Source of the DNA: Chrysaora quinquecirrha
Taxonomy: Eukaryota > Cnidaria > Scyphozoa > Semaeostomeae > Pelagiidae
Length of the DNA stretch: 64,000 nt
Direction of reading: 5' to 3'
Assembly (NCBI GenBank): GCA_014526335.1
Contig: JACTAT010000016.1
Coordinates: 5,086,472-5,150,471, forward strand
Shown here piece by piece: positions 35,561-45,310 of the stretch. Each line of letters begins with the position of its first letter. Position 1 is the stretch's first letter. Made by a program: the position numbers and the translations under genes. The notes beneath the pieces are model-generated. The model did not search any database. It saw only the letters and a list, made by a program, of their open reading frames with translations, and was not told where the DNA came from.

Positions 35561-35754
35561 TTAGCTGTGTTTTCGTAACGAACTCGAAACCTAATCAACT
35601 GAGGATTGTCGTGAACAGGCGGCATGAAACTCTGAGTATTGAAAATGCAGTAGTATTTCTTTGTATCTACTCTTCATAAATATATTGCTCTGCCTTTTCT
35701 CTAAGAGGCATCGAGCGCTGTTCTTTGAATAAGAGAATATAATTTTCATATCAT
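35500..35754 (+). repeat. Downstream pLTR
   Basis: 255 bp, same length as the upstream copy, containing the last about 20 codons of the ORF, its stop (35558-35560) and the hammerhead-like motif. Confidence 0.88.
35595..35642 (+). ncRNA. Minimal type I hammerhead-ribozyme-like motif in the pLTR
   Basis: Core elements occur in order. Stem I strand TCAA (35595-35598); CTGAGGA (35599-35605), matching CUGANGA; a stem II hairpin TGTCG...CGGCA (35607-35624); GAAA (35626-35629). Then stem III ACT/AGT with loop CTG (35629-35637), cleavage-site A (35638), and stem I strand TTGA (35639-35642). Penelope-like elements are known to carry minimal hammerheads in their pLTRs. The base pair next to the core in stem II is U-U where G-C is usual, so activity may be weak. 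Confidence 0.6.
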
Positions 35755-35999
35755 AAAGTTTAGTAGATATATTCAATCAGCTTCGTTACTTGTAGTCATA
35801 GTCATGAAGTAATAAGAATTTAACATACAGTAACCAGTAAACTACGTCTGGGGTGCAGACAAATCCCAGTAAATAATCCAGGTATATATAAAGTTTAGTA
35901 GATATATTCAGTCAGCTTCGTTACTTGTAGTCATAGTCATGAAGTAATAAGAATTTAACATACAGTAACCAGTAAACTACGTCTGGGGTGCAGACAAAA

Positions 36000-36534
36000 G
36001 ATTATAATTGGGCAAGACAATGCCTTGTGACAAAAGAGGGGTGGTTTTCCCCGTTTACCCAAGGAACGGTAGCAGTTAGTAAAGATTTGGCAAGCAATGG
36101 CTTAACTTCAGAACGGGTTGCAGAGAAGGGTGCAGGTTTCAAAAGCGTAACGTAAACGGCAAAAAAGTTGATACTAGGACAAAAATATCGCCATGACTAC
36201 TACGAAATTAGTATATAAGACTAGCTCATGCCCGTCTCTGACCACCGCCTCATAGAACCACCGCCGCGTAGAACCACCGCCTCAAGGACCTCTGCCTCAA
36301 GGACCTCTGCCTTAAGAACCTGCGCTTGAACAAACTTTGCTTCTCGACTTAGCTCCTAGTTTCTAATATTGAGTACTTTTCCTTGGTCATAGTCCAGGGT
36401 CCCTTTTCCTAGTGCCAATCACAGTTCTGTTCCTCTGTTTTAGTCCAAGGTCCTTAGTCCGCAATGATGTTCCTAGTTTCAAATAAGTTAGTGTACAGCA
36501 GTTCTCTTTGTCCATGGTCTGTTCCGTCAATACT
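36000..36534. other. Gene-free stretch with TATA-like site and short repeats
   Basis: A TATA-like gtatataaga occurs at 36211-36220. Downstream, 36240-36335 has a tandem run of gaaccaccgcc and ctcaaggacctctgc units. It may be a promoter/leader of the repeat unit, but nothing supports a product. Confidence 0.4.
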
Positions 36535-37170
36535 CCTGAAATAATTGATGGTCTTCTGTCCCATTCCTTGGTCCTGTTCGTCAGTCTTGATATTGTTCAG
36601 ATTTTCTATCCCATTCCTTGGTCCTGTTCCTCAGACTTGTTACTGTTCATGTTCCTTAGTCCTGAAATTATTCATGGGGTCCTGTCCCATTTCTTTGTCC
36701 TGTGTGTTATTCCTAAAACTATTTAAGATCTTCACCCCTTAGTCTAGTTCGTAAACTTTGTTATTTTTCACATTACTTAGTCCTGAAATTATTCATGGTC
36801 TTCAGTCCCATTCCTTAGTCCTGTTCCTCAGTCCTGTAATTTCTCATGGCCTTCAGTCTTGTTCCTAATTCCTGTTCCTCAGTCCTGAAATTACTCATGG
36901 TCTTCAGTCCCATTCTTAAGTCCTGTTCGTCAGTCCTGAAATGTCTCATGGTCTTCAGACGCATTCCTTATTCCTGTTTCTCAGTCCTGAAATTATTCAT
37001 GGTCTTCTGTTCCATTCTTTAGTCCTGTCCGTCCTAAAATTACTCATGGTCTTCGGTCCCATTCCAAATCCTGTTCCTCAGTCCTGAAATTATTCGTGGC
37101 CTTCAGTCCCATACTGTGGTCCAGTTCCTCAGTCAGTCCTGTTATTATTCATTCTCTGCAGTTCTGTTCC
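36535..37170. repeat. 51-bp minisatellite, short array
   Basis: About 12 units of the same 51-bp family as 31184-32790. The lead-in (about 36475-36700, tacagcagttctctttgtc and ttgatattgttcagattttc) matches 31090-31320 closely, so this is a second copy of the same locus with fewer units. Confidence 0.88.
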
Positions 37171-37414
37171 ACATCGTTTTCCTTAGCCAAGTTCGTTGGT
37201 CAAGTTTTTATGTTGCGAAGAAAATTTTACCTTTCTAGCTGTCCTTGGCTTGTTTCCTTCCCGTTGAAAGGTCCCCCAAGGATCATGATAGAAAACGTAG
37301 CAATCTAATAAATTGAGCGCATTCTCCGTCTGATCGTGGAGAACTCGGGTTTACTGCAGGATCCTCTTTCTTGGTCTTGCTGTAGTTTATCTTGCTCAGT
37401 CCTGTATAGTCAGA

Positions 37415-37650
37415 TGCTGCTATCAAGGCAGCTTCAACTTCGTGATTGCATTTGGAAAGCGCTTTCAAATGCACTCTTCAAAAACCCTTTTAAAAAGTAT
37501 TTTGTTTGTTTTCTTTGAATGAAATGCACTTCTGAATAAGCTTTTGAAATGCGGTAATGGCATTTTGTTTCCATTGAAAGGGTTGAAAGCATTTGTGACA
37601 AGGGGATTGAAGCCGGTTGACTGAATATTCACGTAAACATGGACTTTGTT
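37415..37650. repeat. Segmental duplicate flank, copy 2
   Basis: Partner of 32870-33110, in the same orientation after the shorter minisatellite array. Confidence 0.75.
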
Positions 37651-37689
37651 TGAGGAACTTTGATTGAATAATATTAATACCAAACGAAT

Positions 37690-38090
37690 TTTAAAATTAT
37701 TCCGAAGCAAGTTTTAGTGATCGAAAAGTCTCCCGGTCCTCCGGAAAGCATTTTCAACAGGAAAATCACAGAAATAAAAAATTCTGATCCTCTCGTGAGG
37801 GGAATCGATCTCTTGCCTCCCACAACCCGCATCACGAAACAGGAGCCTTTACCAACAGAGCTATTTTCACGGCTTTCAGATTTCGATAATCCCTTTAAGA
37901 AAACAATCGGGCCATTGTTCAAACGGCACCAATGACGCACTTCAAAGAGGGGTTAGCCCCAATTACCCCAGAAGCGAGAGAAGTTTGGAAAAAACGACTG
38001 GGCGATGGCTCGCCTACCCCACGGTCGGCCGGGTGGCGAAAAAGTCCGAAAATCGTACCACGAACAACACCGGAGGAGTGACTGTCACAA
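37690..38090 (+). other. GC-richer, coding-like segment of unknown origin
   Basis: Base composition rises above the surroundings. One frame (37717-37935) gives ESIFNRKITEIKNSDPLVRG and ELFSRLSDFDNPFKKTIGPL. An overlapping frame continues with MTHFKEGLAPITPEAREVWK and PTPRSAGWRKSPKIVPRTTP to a stop near 38078. The two frames look like one broken coding region, possibly from a mobile element; I do not recognise it. It lies about 0.3 kb upstream of the four-TM gene's exon and could also be upstream exon material. Confidence 0.3.
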
Positions 38091-38374
38091 AATCGGTTAC
38101 CATGACCACTCCTATTTTAGTATAGTAGATTCATCTTTTCTGTTTTTCTTTCTTTTTAATCTAATTATTGTAATTTTATTTAGTTCTTTTGTAGTTCTCA
38201 TTCATACCGTTGTAAACGGTAGCATTGAATATATGATGACGCAACCACGTCTGACGCAACTGTCTTTCAATTATGTAACATGGTTCTTTATAATACGTGT
38301 TTTTAGTTTTGTGTTGCAAGACCTTTCATGTTAACATTATCACTTTCTATTTGTCTTTCTTTTTATTTTTACAG

Positions 38375-39128
38375 ATCTTTAGTCCAACTTGGTAAGCAGA
38401 AAAGATGATCGACTGTTCAGGATTCAAAGACTTCTTCGTGGATTTAATAAAACAAACGCAAACAACTTGGGGAATATGGCAAGCAAAAATATTTCTTAGT
38501 ATTGCCCTCTGCATTTTTGGAGGCTCATTGGGTGTTAAGTACAGCAATCGATACACATTCACATGTAATGTATCAGATACCCGTCAACGATGTTTAGATC
38601 TTTACAGCTCAAAGGAGGACATGTTGAACTCAAATTTGGCCATGCACTTTGGATATTTATTTGCCCCATTGTTGTTTTGGTTAATTGGAGCAGTTCTTGT
38701 CAACATAGTAAAGAAAAAAATAATGGATAACAATGGAATTCATTCGTGTCACATTACATCTGTTTATCTCGTACAGTTGATCTTAAGATGCTTAGTGTTC
38801 GTTGGGGAAGCAGCCTACTTCTTTGTACATTATAAAGTCCTTGTCGTGAAACCAAATTTTCTGTGCAAACTGAAAGATAATGCATCTTTTGGTAACTCAT
38901 CGACATCCAGCAATATTCACTGCAGTGACAATGTGTCAGAAGTGAAAACAATTCTGAATTTCTTCTATTTGTCTTTCACAATTACATTTGTCATTTTTGG
39001 ACTTTTTGAAATTATTCTGTTGCGAAGATTTTTGTGTTCTGGAAGTTTTCAAGGTGAAAGAGAGCCCTTGGTACAGAGAGGAGATTGCTCTTGCAATGAC
39101 TTAATGAGAAAATTGGATACTGTTGATG
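38375..39128 (+). CDS. Four-TM connexin-like membrane protein, first coding exon
   Basis: The exon follows an acceptor (ttatttttacag, ends 38374), with 30 bp of 5' UTR. ATG is at 38405 with A at -3. It encodes 241 codons plus one base, ending at donor GATG|GTAAGA (39129). Residues 1-25 look like an amphipathic N-terminal helix (FFVDLIKQTQTTWGIW). TM segments fall at about 27-45, 80-101, 117-141 and 184-206. Loop 1 has FTCNVSDTRQRC (C54, C63); loop 2 has C154 and C173 followed by DNVSEVKTILNFFYL, which resembles the connexin loop-2/TM4 signature. Connexins have three Cys per loop; this has two, as in pannexins and innexins. N-glycosylation sequons lie in both loops, and CSC (228-230) follows TM4. 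Connexin-like is my inference; CALHM- or pannexin-type large-pore channels share the topology. Read-through into the intron yields an alternative 266-residue ORF. Confidence 0.65.
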
Positions 39129-39956
39129 GTAAGACTATAATTTATTTTTCTGAATTAATTTGCTATAATCATCTAGAAAGTGACTTGTATCAATCTTTGC
39201 AATAATTGATTGCTATCGGTGTCGCAGTAAACGCCGCCTCTTCTGAAATTAATGTATTTATGTTAAAAAAGGGCAGAAAATCATAAAAATAATATCCCAT
39301 AACTAATTTTAAGGTGCAGTGATAACCACTTTTTTCAGTGATAAAATGATTTTGTGTGTAGTGTTAAACGTTCAAAATTTACAGTTATAACAATTTTTTA
39401 ATGCAAGAAATTTTGATTTTCGGAAACATGAACACTCAATACACCTTTCAATTAAGAGCCTCGTTTTCAAAAAAAAATTGGGCACTGAAACTTTTTTTAC
39501 TTCAGATTCGAAATATGGTACGTTTTGCATCACATCTAGTGGCTGTAAAACAACAGTGCAACTTTTTATGCAATACATGTTTCAGCGCTTTTCATGATGT
39601 ACCTTTCTTTTTGGTGCAATCTTTAGCGGATGGGGATCGACTAAAAGTTCGAAGAGTACGGGACTGAATATTTTTCACCAATGTTACAACACGGCAACTT
39701 GATTTGATGAAAAGGAAGGGAGTTACGTTAGATTCTTTTAAAATCTCTTTTCAATTAGAAAAGTTTGTGTTACCAGAAGAAAGATTCGATGGGGATGAGA
39801 TATAGTTTGAGTTGACAAAGTTTTGAGTTATGATGTGTTCGATTTCTTTACAATGTGTCCTCAGGATATAAAATTCCCTGGTCAAATTGTTTCACCAAAT
39901 ATGCACAGAGTTTTTTAAGTTTTTATGAAATTTAATTCGTATGTTTCCTCTTCTAG
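39129..39956 (+). other. Intron 1 of the four-TM gene
   Basis: GTAAGA...tcctcttctAG. It contains a half-copy end of the fold-back MITE family (39433-39475, caatacacctttcaattaag then gcctcgttttcaaaa). No other exon seen. Confidence 0.5.
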
Positions 39957-40016
39957 ACCAAGAACGAAATACGAACAGAAATGGAAATGGAGCTGAAGAG
40001 CGAGCTAACCAAGATG
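39957..40016 (+). CDS. Microexon 2 of the four-TM gene (60 nt, phase 1-1)
   Basis: Acceptor ttcctcttctag, donor GATG|GTGAGC. Joined in phase 1 it is fully open and reads DQERNTNRNGNGAEERANQD: hydrophilic, Asn/Glu-rich, with no hydrophobic residues. It extends the cytoplasmic tail after TM4. Confidence 0.6.
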
Positions 40017-40510
40017 GTGAGCTGATTCAATTCAGCGTTGATTAGTTTTCCTTCACAAAACGTGCGCCTAACCATTCTTCTATGTTACCAACAGCCATCT
40101 GAGTTACACTCTTTCTTTATTAGAGTATTGTTTATAAGAATATTCAGGCTCAGAATCATCCTATTTTTAAGATTAATATAAGAATATTGCTTATCGCATT
40201 CTTATTTTCATAATAGCTTAGATATTTCTTTTCTAATGTTAAGATAAGGCAGGACAACAACTCAGTAAAAGACGTATTGCAATGCAGAGATAGTTCTATT
40301 CTGCGCGATTCAAAAAGACTAACTAAAATTATCATACATGTTGAATATAAAGCTTCCTAGGCTCCTGGGGTGTACATGACTGATATGATGACATTACAAT
40401 TTCGTTCGACCGTTTCCTCGCGATGACATGAAATTATTTTTGACCATGTTCCCCTAAAGTCAGGTTTGAAAAAATAAGAAAAACTTAAGAATATATCCAG
40501 GCTAAAAAAC

Positions 40511-41446
40511 GGCTATCTGTAAAACATGGAGTGTGGAATTATGGAGTGGAATGGTGGAGTGGAGTGGAGTGATATGGAATACGCTTATTTTAGGATGTTT
40601 TGCAATAAAAAATACATCAAAATGCTCCTCGTAATCTTCTGAACCCATTAAACTCATAATATTGCTAAAATATGCTAACATTTTCATGAAATTACCATCG
40701 CGATCAAAACAATTGAACCCAGACAGCTTCCAGACGCGAGTTTTTGGATGAAAAATCTGTAAAACATGGAGTGCTGGAGTGGAGTGGAATTGTCAACTGG
40801 AATGTGAAAATTAAGGGACATATGTTGACAAAAATGTAACAATTATTTTCGTGATGCAACAAAAATATTCAAAGCATTCCGACCTGAGTTAGCCTTTGTT
40901 GTACGACCCTGTACGAACCCCCCGTCGAAAGCGCTAAAAATGTTGGCAAGACTTCTTAAGTACATTAATGAGATAATTGCGACATGTCTGCCCGGCCGCT
41001 CGACTTTCATCTACTGTCTCCATACTCGACAAGGCGTTTATTTTGAAAATATTTATATAAAGTTTCCTGTTATTTCAATTCAGAAGACCAAGAGGAAGAT
41101 TTTGGTATAAATTTTGTTACATTTTTGTCTACATATGTCCCTTAATTTTCACATTCCAGTTGACCATTCCACTCCACTCCAGCACTCCAAGTTTTACAGA
41201 TTTTTCATCCAAAAACTCGCGTCTGGAAGCTGTCTGGGTTCAATTGTTTTGATCGCGATAGTAATTTCATGAAAATGTTAGCATATTTTAGCAATATTAT
41301 GAGTTAAATAGGTTCAGAAGACTATTAGGAGCATTTTGATGTATTTTTTTATTGCAAAACATCCTAAAATAAGCGTATTCCATATCCCTCCACTCCACTC
41401 CACCATTCCACTCCATTATTCCATACTCCATGTTTTACAGATAGCC
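40511..41446. mobile_element. Fold-back element with 330-bp inverted arms
   Basis: The left arm 40511-40840 (ggctatctgtaaaacatgga ...) is the inverted complement of 41116-41446, with only scattered differences. Each arm contains a ggagtggaatgg-type minisatellite and a second ctgtaaaacatggagtgctg block. A 275-bp non-repeated loop (40841-41115) separates the arms. Flanks ctaaaaaacg (left) and ctaaaaacg (right) look like a target-site duplication of about 9 bp. No transposase is encoded. Confidence 0.85.
41084..41104 (+). CDS. Candidate 21-nt microexon inside the fold-back loop
   Basis: Between ttatttcaattcag and gtataa lie 21 nt that are phase 1-1 and read EDQEEDF in the gene's frame, beginning with a GACCAAGA stretch also present in microexon 2. 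The donor GTATAA is weak. It is a suggestion only. Confidence 0.25.
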
Positions 41447-41807
41447 CTAAAAACGATCATTTCTTAAGAATATCGAGGCAGGACAAAATTTATAGTATTC
41501 TTTTGAAAAAAGAGTGCATGTCTAATAATTTCTTGACATTTTTTGCAGCAATTTTTTTCTATTTCTTATTTCAATGCTCCCTAATTTAAGTCGTACTTTG
41601 CAAGTTTCCTTGTTTTCATATATTCCTCTCATACTTTATTTACTTGTTCTGTCAGACTGCTGTAGATCTTCTTAATTTCAACTGTTCCTCCATATCCTCC
41701 ATTGTTACGTTCGTAAAATCAGTGAAGACATTGCTGAAAAACAGAATAATTATTGGGGCATACTAAAATGTTTTTCCATCTGACGATCTATCGTCAGAAT
41801 TAGGGCA

Positions 41808-42073
41808 AGACTACGTTTGCTCGATGCCGGCACAATTTGAAAATGGAACAAATTGTGTCGGCAGTAACATTTTTGCTAGCTTTCACACGATACCGGCAGC
41901 ATTTGAAAACGACACCATCTTCAAATTGTGCCTATTAGAGTTCCGTTTTTAAAATGTGGCGTTTTCAAGTTGTACCGGCACATTTTTATGCCGTCTTCGT
42001 ATGAACGGGAGGCCAATCCGTAACATTTTTGTTCCGTTTTCAAATTGTGCCCGCATCGTGTGAATTAGTCTAA
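41808..42073. mobile_element. MITE with AGACTA...CGATGCCGGCACAATTT ends
   Basis: The left CGATGCCGGCACAATTTGAA is mirrored at the right by the complement of CGATGCGGGCACAATTTGAA, and both outer ends read agacta. The motif ccggcac-aatttgaaaa recurs internally in both orientations (41900-41990). No coding capacity. Confidence 0.7.
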
Positions 42074-42882
42074 AGTAGCACCATATTGTGACCTCTCTAT
42101 GAGTATTTCAGCTGGTGCATGAAAGACCGCGTGCCTTGCTCCTATTAGGCGCACGTTTCAGAATCTTAATATTGACGAAAAATGACATGATTTTGGAATG
42201 TGTGGTTACTTTCAAGTTAATGAAAGTATAGTTCCCACATATAGTTCTTAACATGTTACTTTTTTCAACAACACAAAAATCTTACGGATGAAAACATCTT
42301 TGCACCCAGAAAATTAGAACTTAAATTATAACGCACTATCTTAATTATTGTGTTTGTGTCGTATCGGAAATGAGAACAAGTCATCAGTTGTTGTTTTGGC
42401 AAAAAGTCCCATCTTTGTAGTTATTGCATGAATTTATCCAAAACATTAGAGAAAACGAAAAACTTGGGGCGTGATTTGAAAAGAAGGTCCAAAATTTCGC
42501 GTAAAATAATGTGCATCTCAACAAGATGAGGAGATATTATGTCTCTTAACTGGGGAGATCTGATACCAATTATCAAATCCTTCTTTGTTGCCTACTTTGT
42601 ATCACCAAGCACTAAGTGAGCAATATGAAAGCAGAACCAATTAGGAACATACATACAAGCTTTTTGGCTGACACTGCATAGAGTATACGTCCAAAAACTC
42701 CAAAACAGTTTAGCAAGATAGCATATCCTCCTTTGTTGCTTACTTTAAATCACCGAGGATAGAAACGAAAAACATAATTATTTATGAGAAAATGTGTCTC
42801 CATCTGTGTTTCCACTGAATGTTGAAAATGTTGGCCCTAGTTTGTTTTAACCTTAATGTATTTCTTCTGTTTCCTCTGCCAG

Positions 42883-42948
42883 GCTCAAACTCAAATGCAA
42901 ATAGAATTGTTGCTTGGAATCAGTTGGAAATAAACAGCGGCCAAATTG
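42883..42948 (+). CDS. Microexon 3 of the four-TM gene (66 nt, phase 1-1)
   Basis: Acceptor ttcttctgtttcctctgccag with a good pyrimidine tract, donor ATTG|GTGAGC. Open in phase 1, reading SNSNANRIVAWNQLEINSGQI after the junction Gly. It contains the only tryptophan of the tail. Confidence 0.6.
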
Positions 42949-44700
42949 GTGAGCCCTTTTCAATATTTCCCACATTGATTAGTCTCGCTTAAAAATGCTT
43001 TCCACTTCTTTTATTCATCAACCTATGAGCTCGTAGGATGTAGCTAGATTACCAAAGAATTGGCGTTCTAGTAAACTAGCTTTTTAGTTTTAATATGGTT
43101 CGGATTCAAAAGTCGCAAAATTGAAAAAAATTATCTTTCTCTGCCAATTATTCTGATTGTTGCTTTGTTGAAATTTTTCGTTTGATTTCTGAATCGCTAG
43201 GAAATTAACTTCAAACAAAGTTATATTTATGTAGACGAAAATTAACTCGTCACTTTAATTAATTGATTCTTTTACCAGACGAAACACAATCTTGCAATTT
43301 GCTTGCAAAAACAATCCAGATATTTTCCCCAGGATAGCTCTTTAATGAATGCAATATTATAAAAAGTTCTGTTTTGCAATTTATAGAGTGCTAAATTAAC
43401 TAGAGTTCAAGTTAATGAGAAATATTATTCTCTGCTTTGGACTAAGGAAATGCCTACCCGAGTAGAGGAAGCTAAAATGTGGTTCCTCTACGTAGTTTCT
43501 GAGAAGTATTTTGTTCTTTTTGAATGCGAGTTTGAGACGGATGAGAGACGGATGTAGAGCTTAGACTTGTTGTAGAAAAGTTGCATTCCGGTGCTTTTTT
43601 TAGAATAGAAAAAAGGATGATTGGATGTTTCTTCAAACCGGTTTGACAAGATTTCCGACCCATGAATGTCTGCTGAAGGCTGGGACAAATTATCAGTTTT
43701 TCTTCGAAAGTTTTAGGAATTGCATCCAAGTTACAAGCAGAGTTGAAAAAATAAATATTTACTTTGAAAATGCGACAAAATATTTACGTTACGCATGATG
43801 GCCACTTGAATTTTGCCTTCAATGTACATCAGCACTTTTTTGCTGTACAAAGTTCACAATGTTTAGATTTTTTTTCCTTTTGGAGCATCTGTGATGCCGA
43901 ACCCAGTGGATGTGCACTGAGAAAGTAGTATCGCTAGTTGTACGAGATGCTGACTGTGGATGGTTTGTTTCTGACCATGCAAGATTAAAAGATGGAACAC
44001 TAAACCCTTTGTTTACCACCATAAGTAATATTCAACATAACATACTCAAATCTTTCAGTAAGGTAGATATGTGTCAAGAAAAAACAAAATGAAAGTGCTA
44101 TCAAAAAGCTGCAGACAAAGTATTTACTTTTCTCACTATGCCATTTACTTTCATACAAATAAATACTTTTCACTTTACAATTAGGCCAATATTTTCTTTG
44201 ACTTAACAGTGGCAATTTAGGCCGAAAATATTGAAATATTCAACCATTATGAAAAAGAAAAGCGTGGAGGAAATTGTCATATAATGACCATGTATTACTC
44301 CATGTAAAAACACATGAATGAAGTCTGTATCTTGGAACTTGTCAGTAGGATTCCTTTTCTATTTCGCTTTTACGGACTTTGCGACGCCTACCCACACTTT
44401 GGACCTATCCCACAACTGACTAACCGTGTTAAACCTAAAACAAGGCAAAGAGAAAGCTTCTTATGTTCATGAGTGAAGCTACAAACAATATTGAAATCCT
44501 TTCTTCCAGTCTGCTCGTCTAAAAACTTCAACAAAGCAAAGTATTTTTCAGCTTTCATTGACGCTCAGTGCAAGGTTAGTCTCACCTACATGTACTTTGC
44601 TCTTCCATCTGATGATGAAAGGGAACCAACAAGTCACAAAGAACCACACAAGCATACATCACAAGTTTAATTTTTTTCAAGATTTAACTACTGCTACGCA
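42949..44700 (+). other. Intronic sequence without recognised genes
   Basis: No further microexon with matched splice sites was convincing here. A phrase near 42661 (tttttggctgacactgcata) resembles the head of the promoter-like repeat. Confidence 0.4.
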
Positions 44701-44708
44701 CGCGATTT

Positions 44709-45032
44709 GTGCTGCTCAGCAACAATGATAGTCGAAAACATGTTGAGTTTTTGACTATAAAGAGAAATTCGGATTGTTTGCCTCCACACAGAAAAGTTGG
44801 TTGTTTACTAATTTCGTACCTGTGTGCTGCCAGGTACATAGATCGCACTTCTCAGAGATTAGAAGAGAGGGTCAAACACCATGTTCCTACTAACATTTGC
44901 AACCACAACTTTCGGTTAAGAAAGCAACCACCCCGCAACTCTAGGCAACAGTTGTGCGATGCTGCCATAACACAACAATTATTAGATCACCCAGAGTGTG
45001 CAGAGAATTACAACGAGGATTGTTTCGAATAA
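44709..45032 (+). pseudogene. Penelope-like GIY-YIG domain fragment
   Basis: 107 codons: ISYLCAARYIDRTSQRLEER, VKHHVPTNI and AAITQQLLDHPECAENY match the GIY-YIG endonuclease C-terminus of a Penelope-like subfamily different from the 33-36 kb element. The Gly of the usual YIGRT is replaced by Asp (YIDRT). No RT precedes it, so it is a remnant. The promoter-like repeat follows it, as a pLTR would. Confidence 0.65.
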
Positions 45033-45094
45033 TTGGCGATCTAGATCCTTGTTTTACCTTTCTCACCAGTTCGCTTTCTCACCTGGACTTTTCA

Positions 45095-45310
45095 ATTAAT
45101 GTCCATTGTTCTTCCCGCCGAAAGCTGATTGGTGTTTAAAACACAATGCCAATTCAGCTTCTCTTCCCGATTGGTGCATTTCGAGCCGCATCTGCGTATA
45201 TATTCCGCCTAAGTTTTGTTTCGGCCTGTTTCTGTTGTTCATACTCTGAAGAGTATCAGACGAAAAAAGATTTTGAGTATGTCCAAAAATGTTTCTGCTG
45301 CTTGTCGAAA
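45095..45310 (+). promoter_or_regulatory. CCAAT/TATA promoter-like repeat, copy 1
   Basis: Two inverted CCAAT boxes (gctgattggtg about 45126 and cgattggtg about 45169), a TATA-like gtatatattcc (about 45195), then a conserved ttcatactctgaagagtatcag (a short hairpin). An ATG at 45280 opens only 13 codons. The order and spacing fit a pol II core promoter. An inverted homologue lies at 47380-47600. Confidence 0.5.

Larger units (their letters stand above)
33149..35754 (+). mobile_element. Penelope-like element with pLTRs and 13-bp target-site duplication
   Basis: A 255-bp direct repeat (pLTR) lies at 33149-33403 and 35500-35754, enclosing an RT plus GIY-YIG endonuclease ORF. The downstream pLTR overlaps the 3' end of the ORF, so the upstream pLTR begins with the same C-terminal codons, the arrangement left by tandem Penelope-like copies. 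Both sides are flanked by aaagtttagtaga (33136-33148 and 35755-35767). A hammerhead-like motif lies in each pLTR. The ORF has an in-frame stop and an altered RT motif A, so this copy is likely inactive. Confidence 0.9.
33111..35998. repeat. 134-bp tandem duplicate interrupted by the Penelope-like insertion
   Basis: Copy A is split: 33111-33148 plus 35768-35863. Copy B is intact: 35865-35998. Both read cccagtaaataatccagg to ctacgtctggggtgcagac. Without the insertion and one target-site duplication, copy A is 134 bp, equal to copy B. Confidence 0.88.

Noticed and set aside
43279..43340. Extra microexon after ttcttttaccag
   Set aside because: No donor before an in-frame stop.
43472..43729. Overlapping minus-strand ORFs of 85 and 66 codons
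   Set aside because: No recognisable family; two frames equally open, as in chance ORFs.
44552..44577. 23-nt interval between tttttcag and gttagt
   Set aside because: Length is not a multiple of three and does not fit the phase 1-1 pattern.
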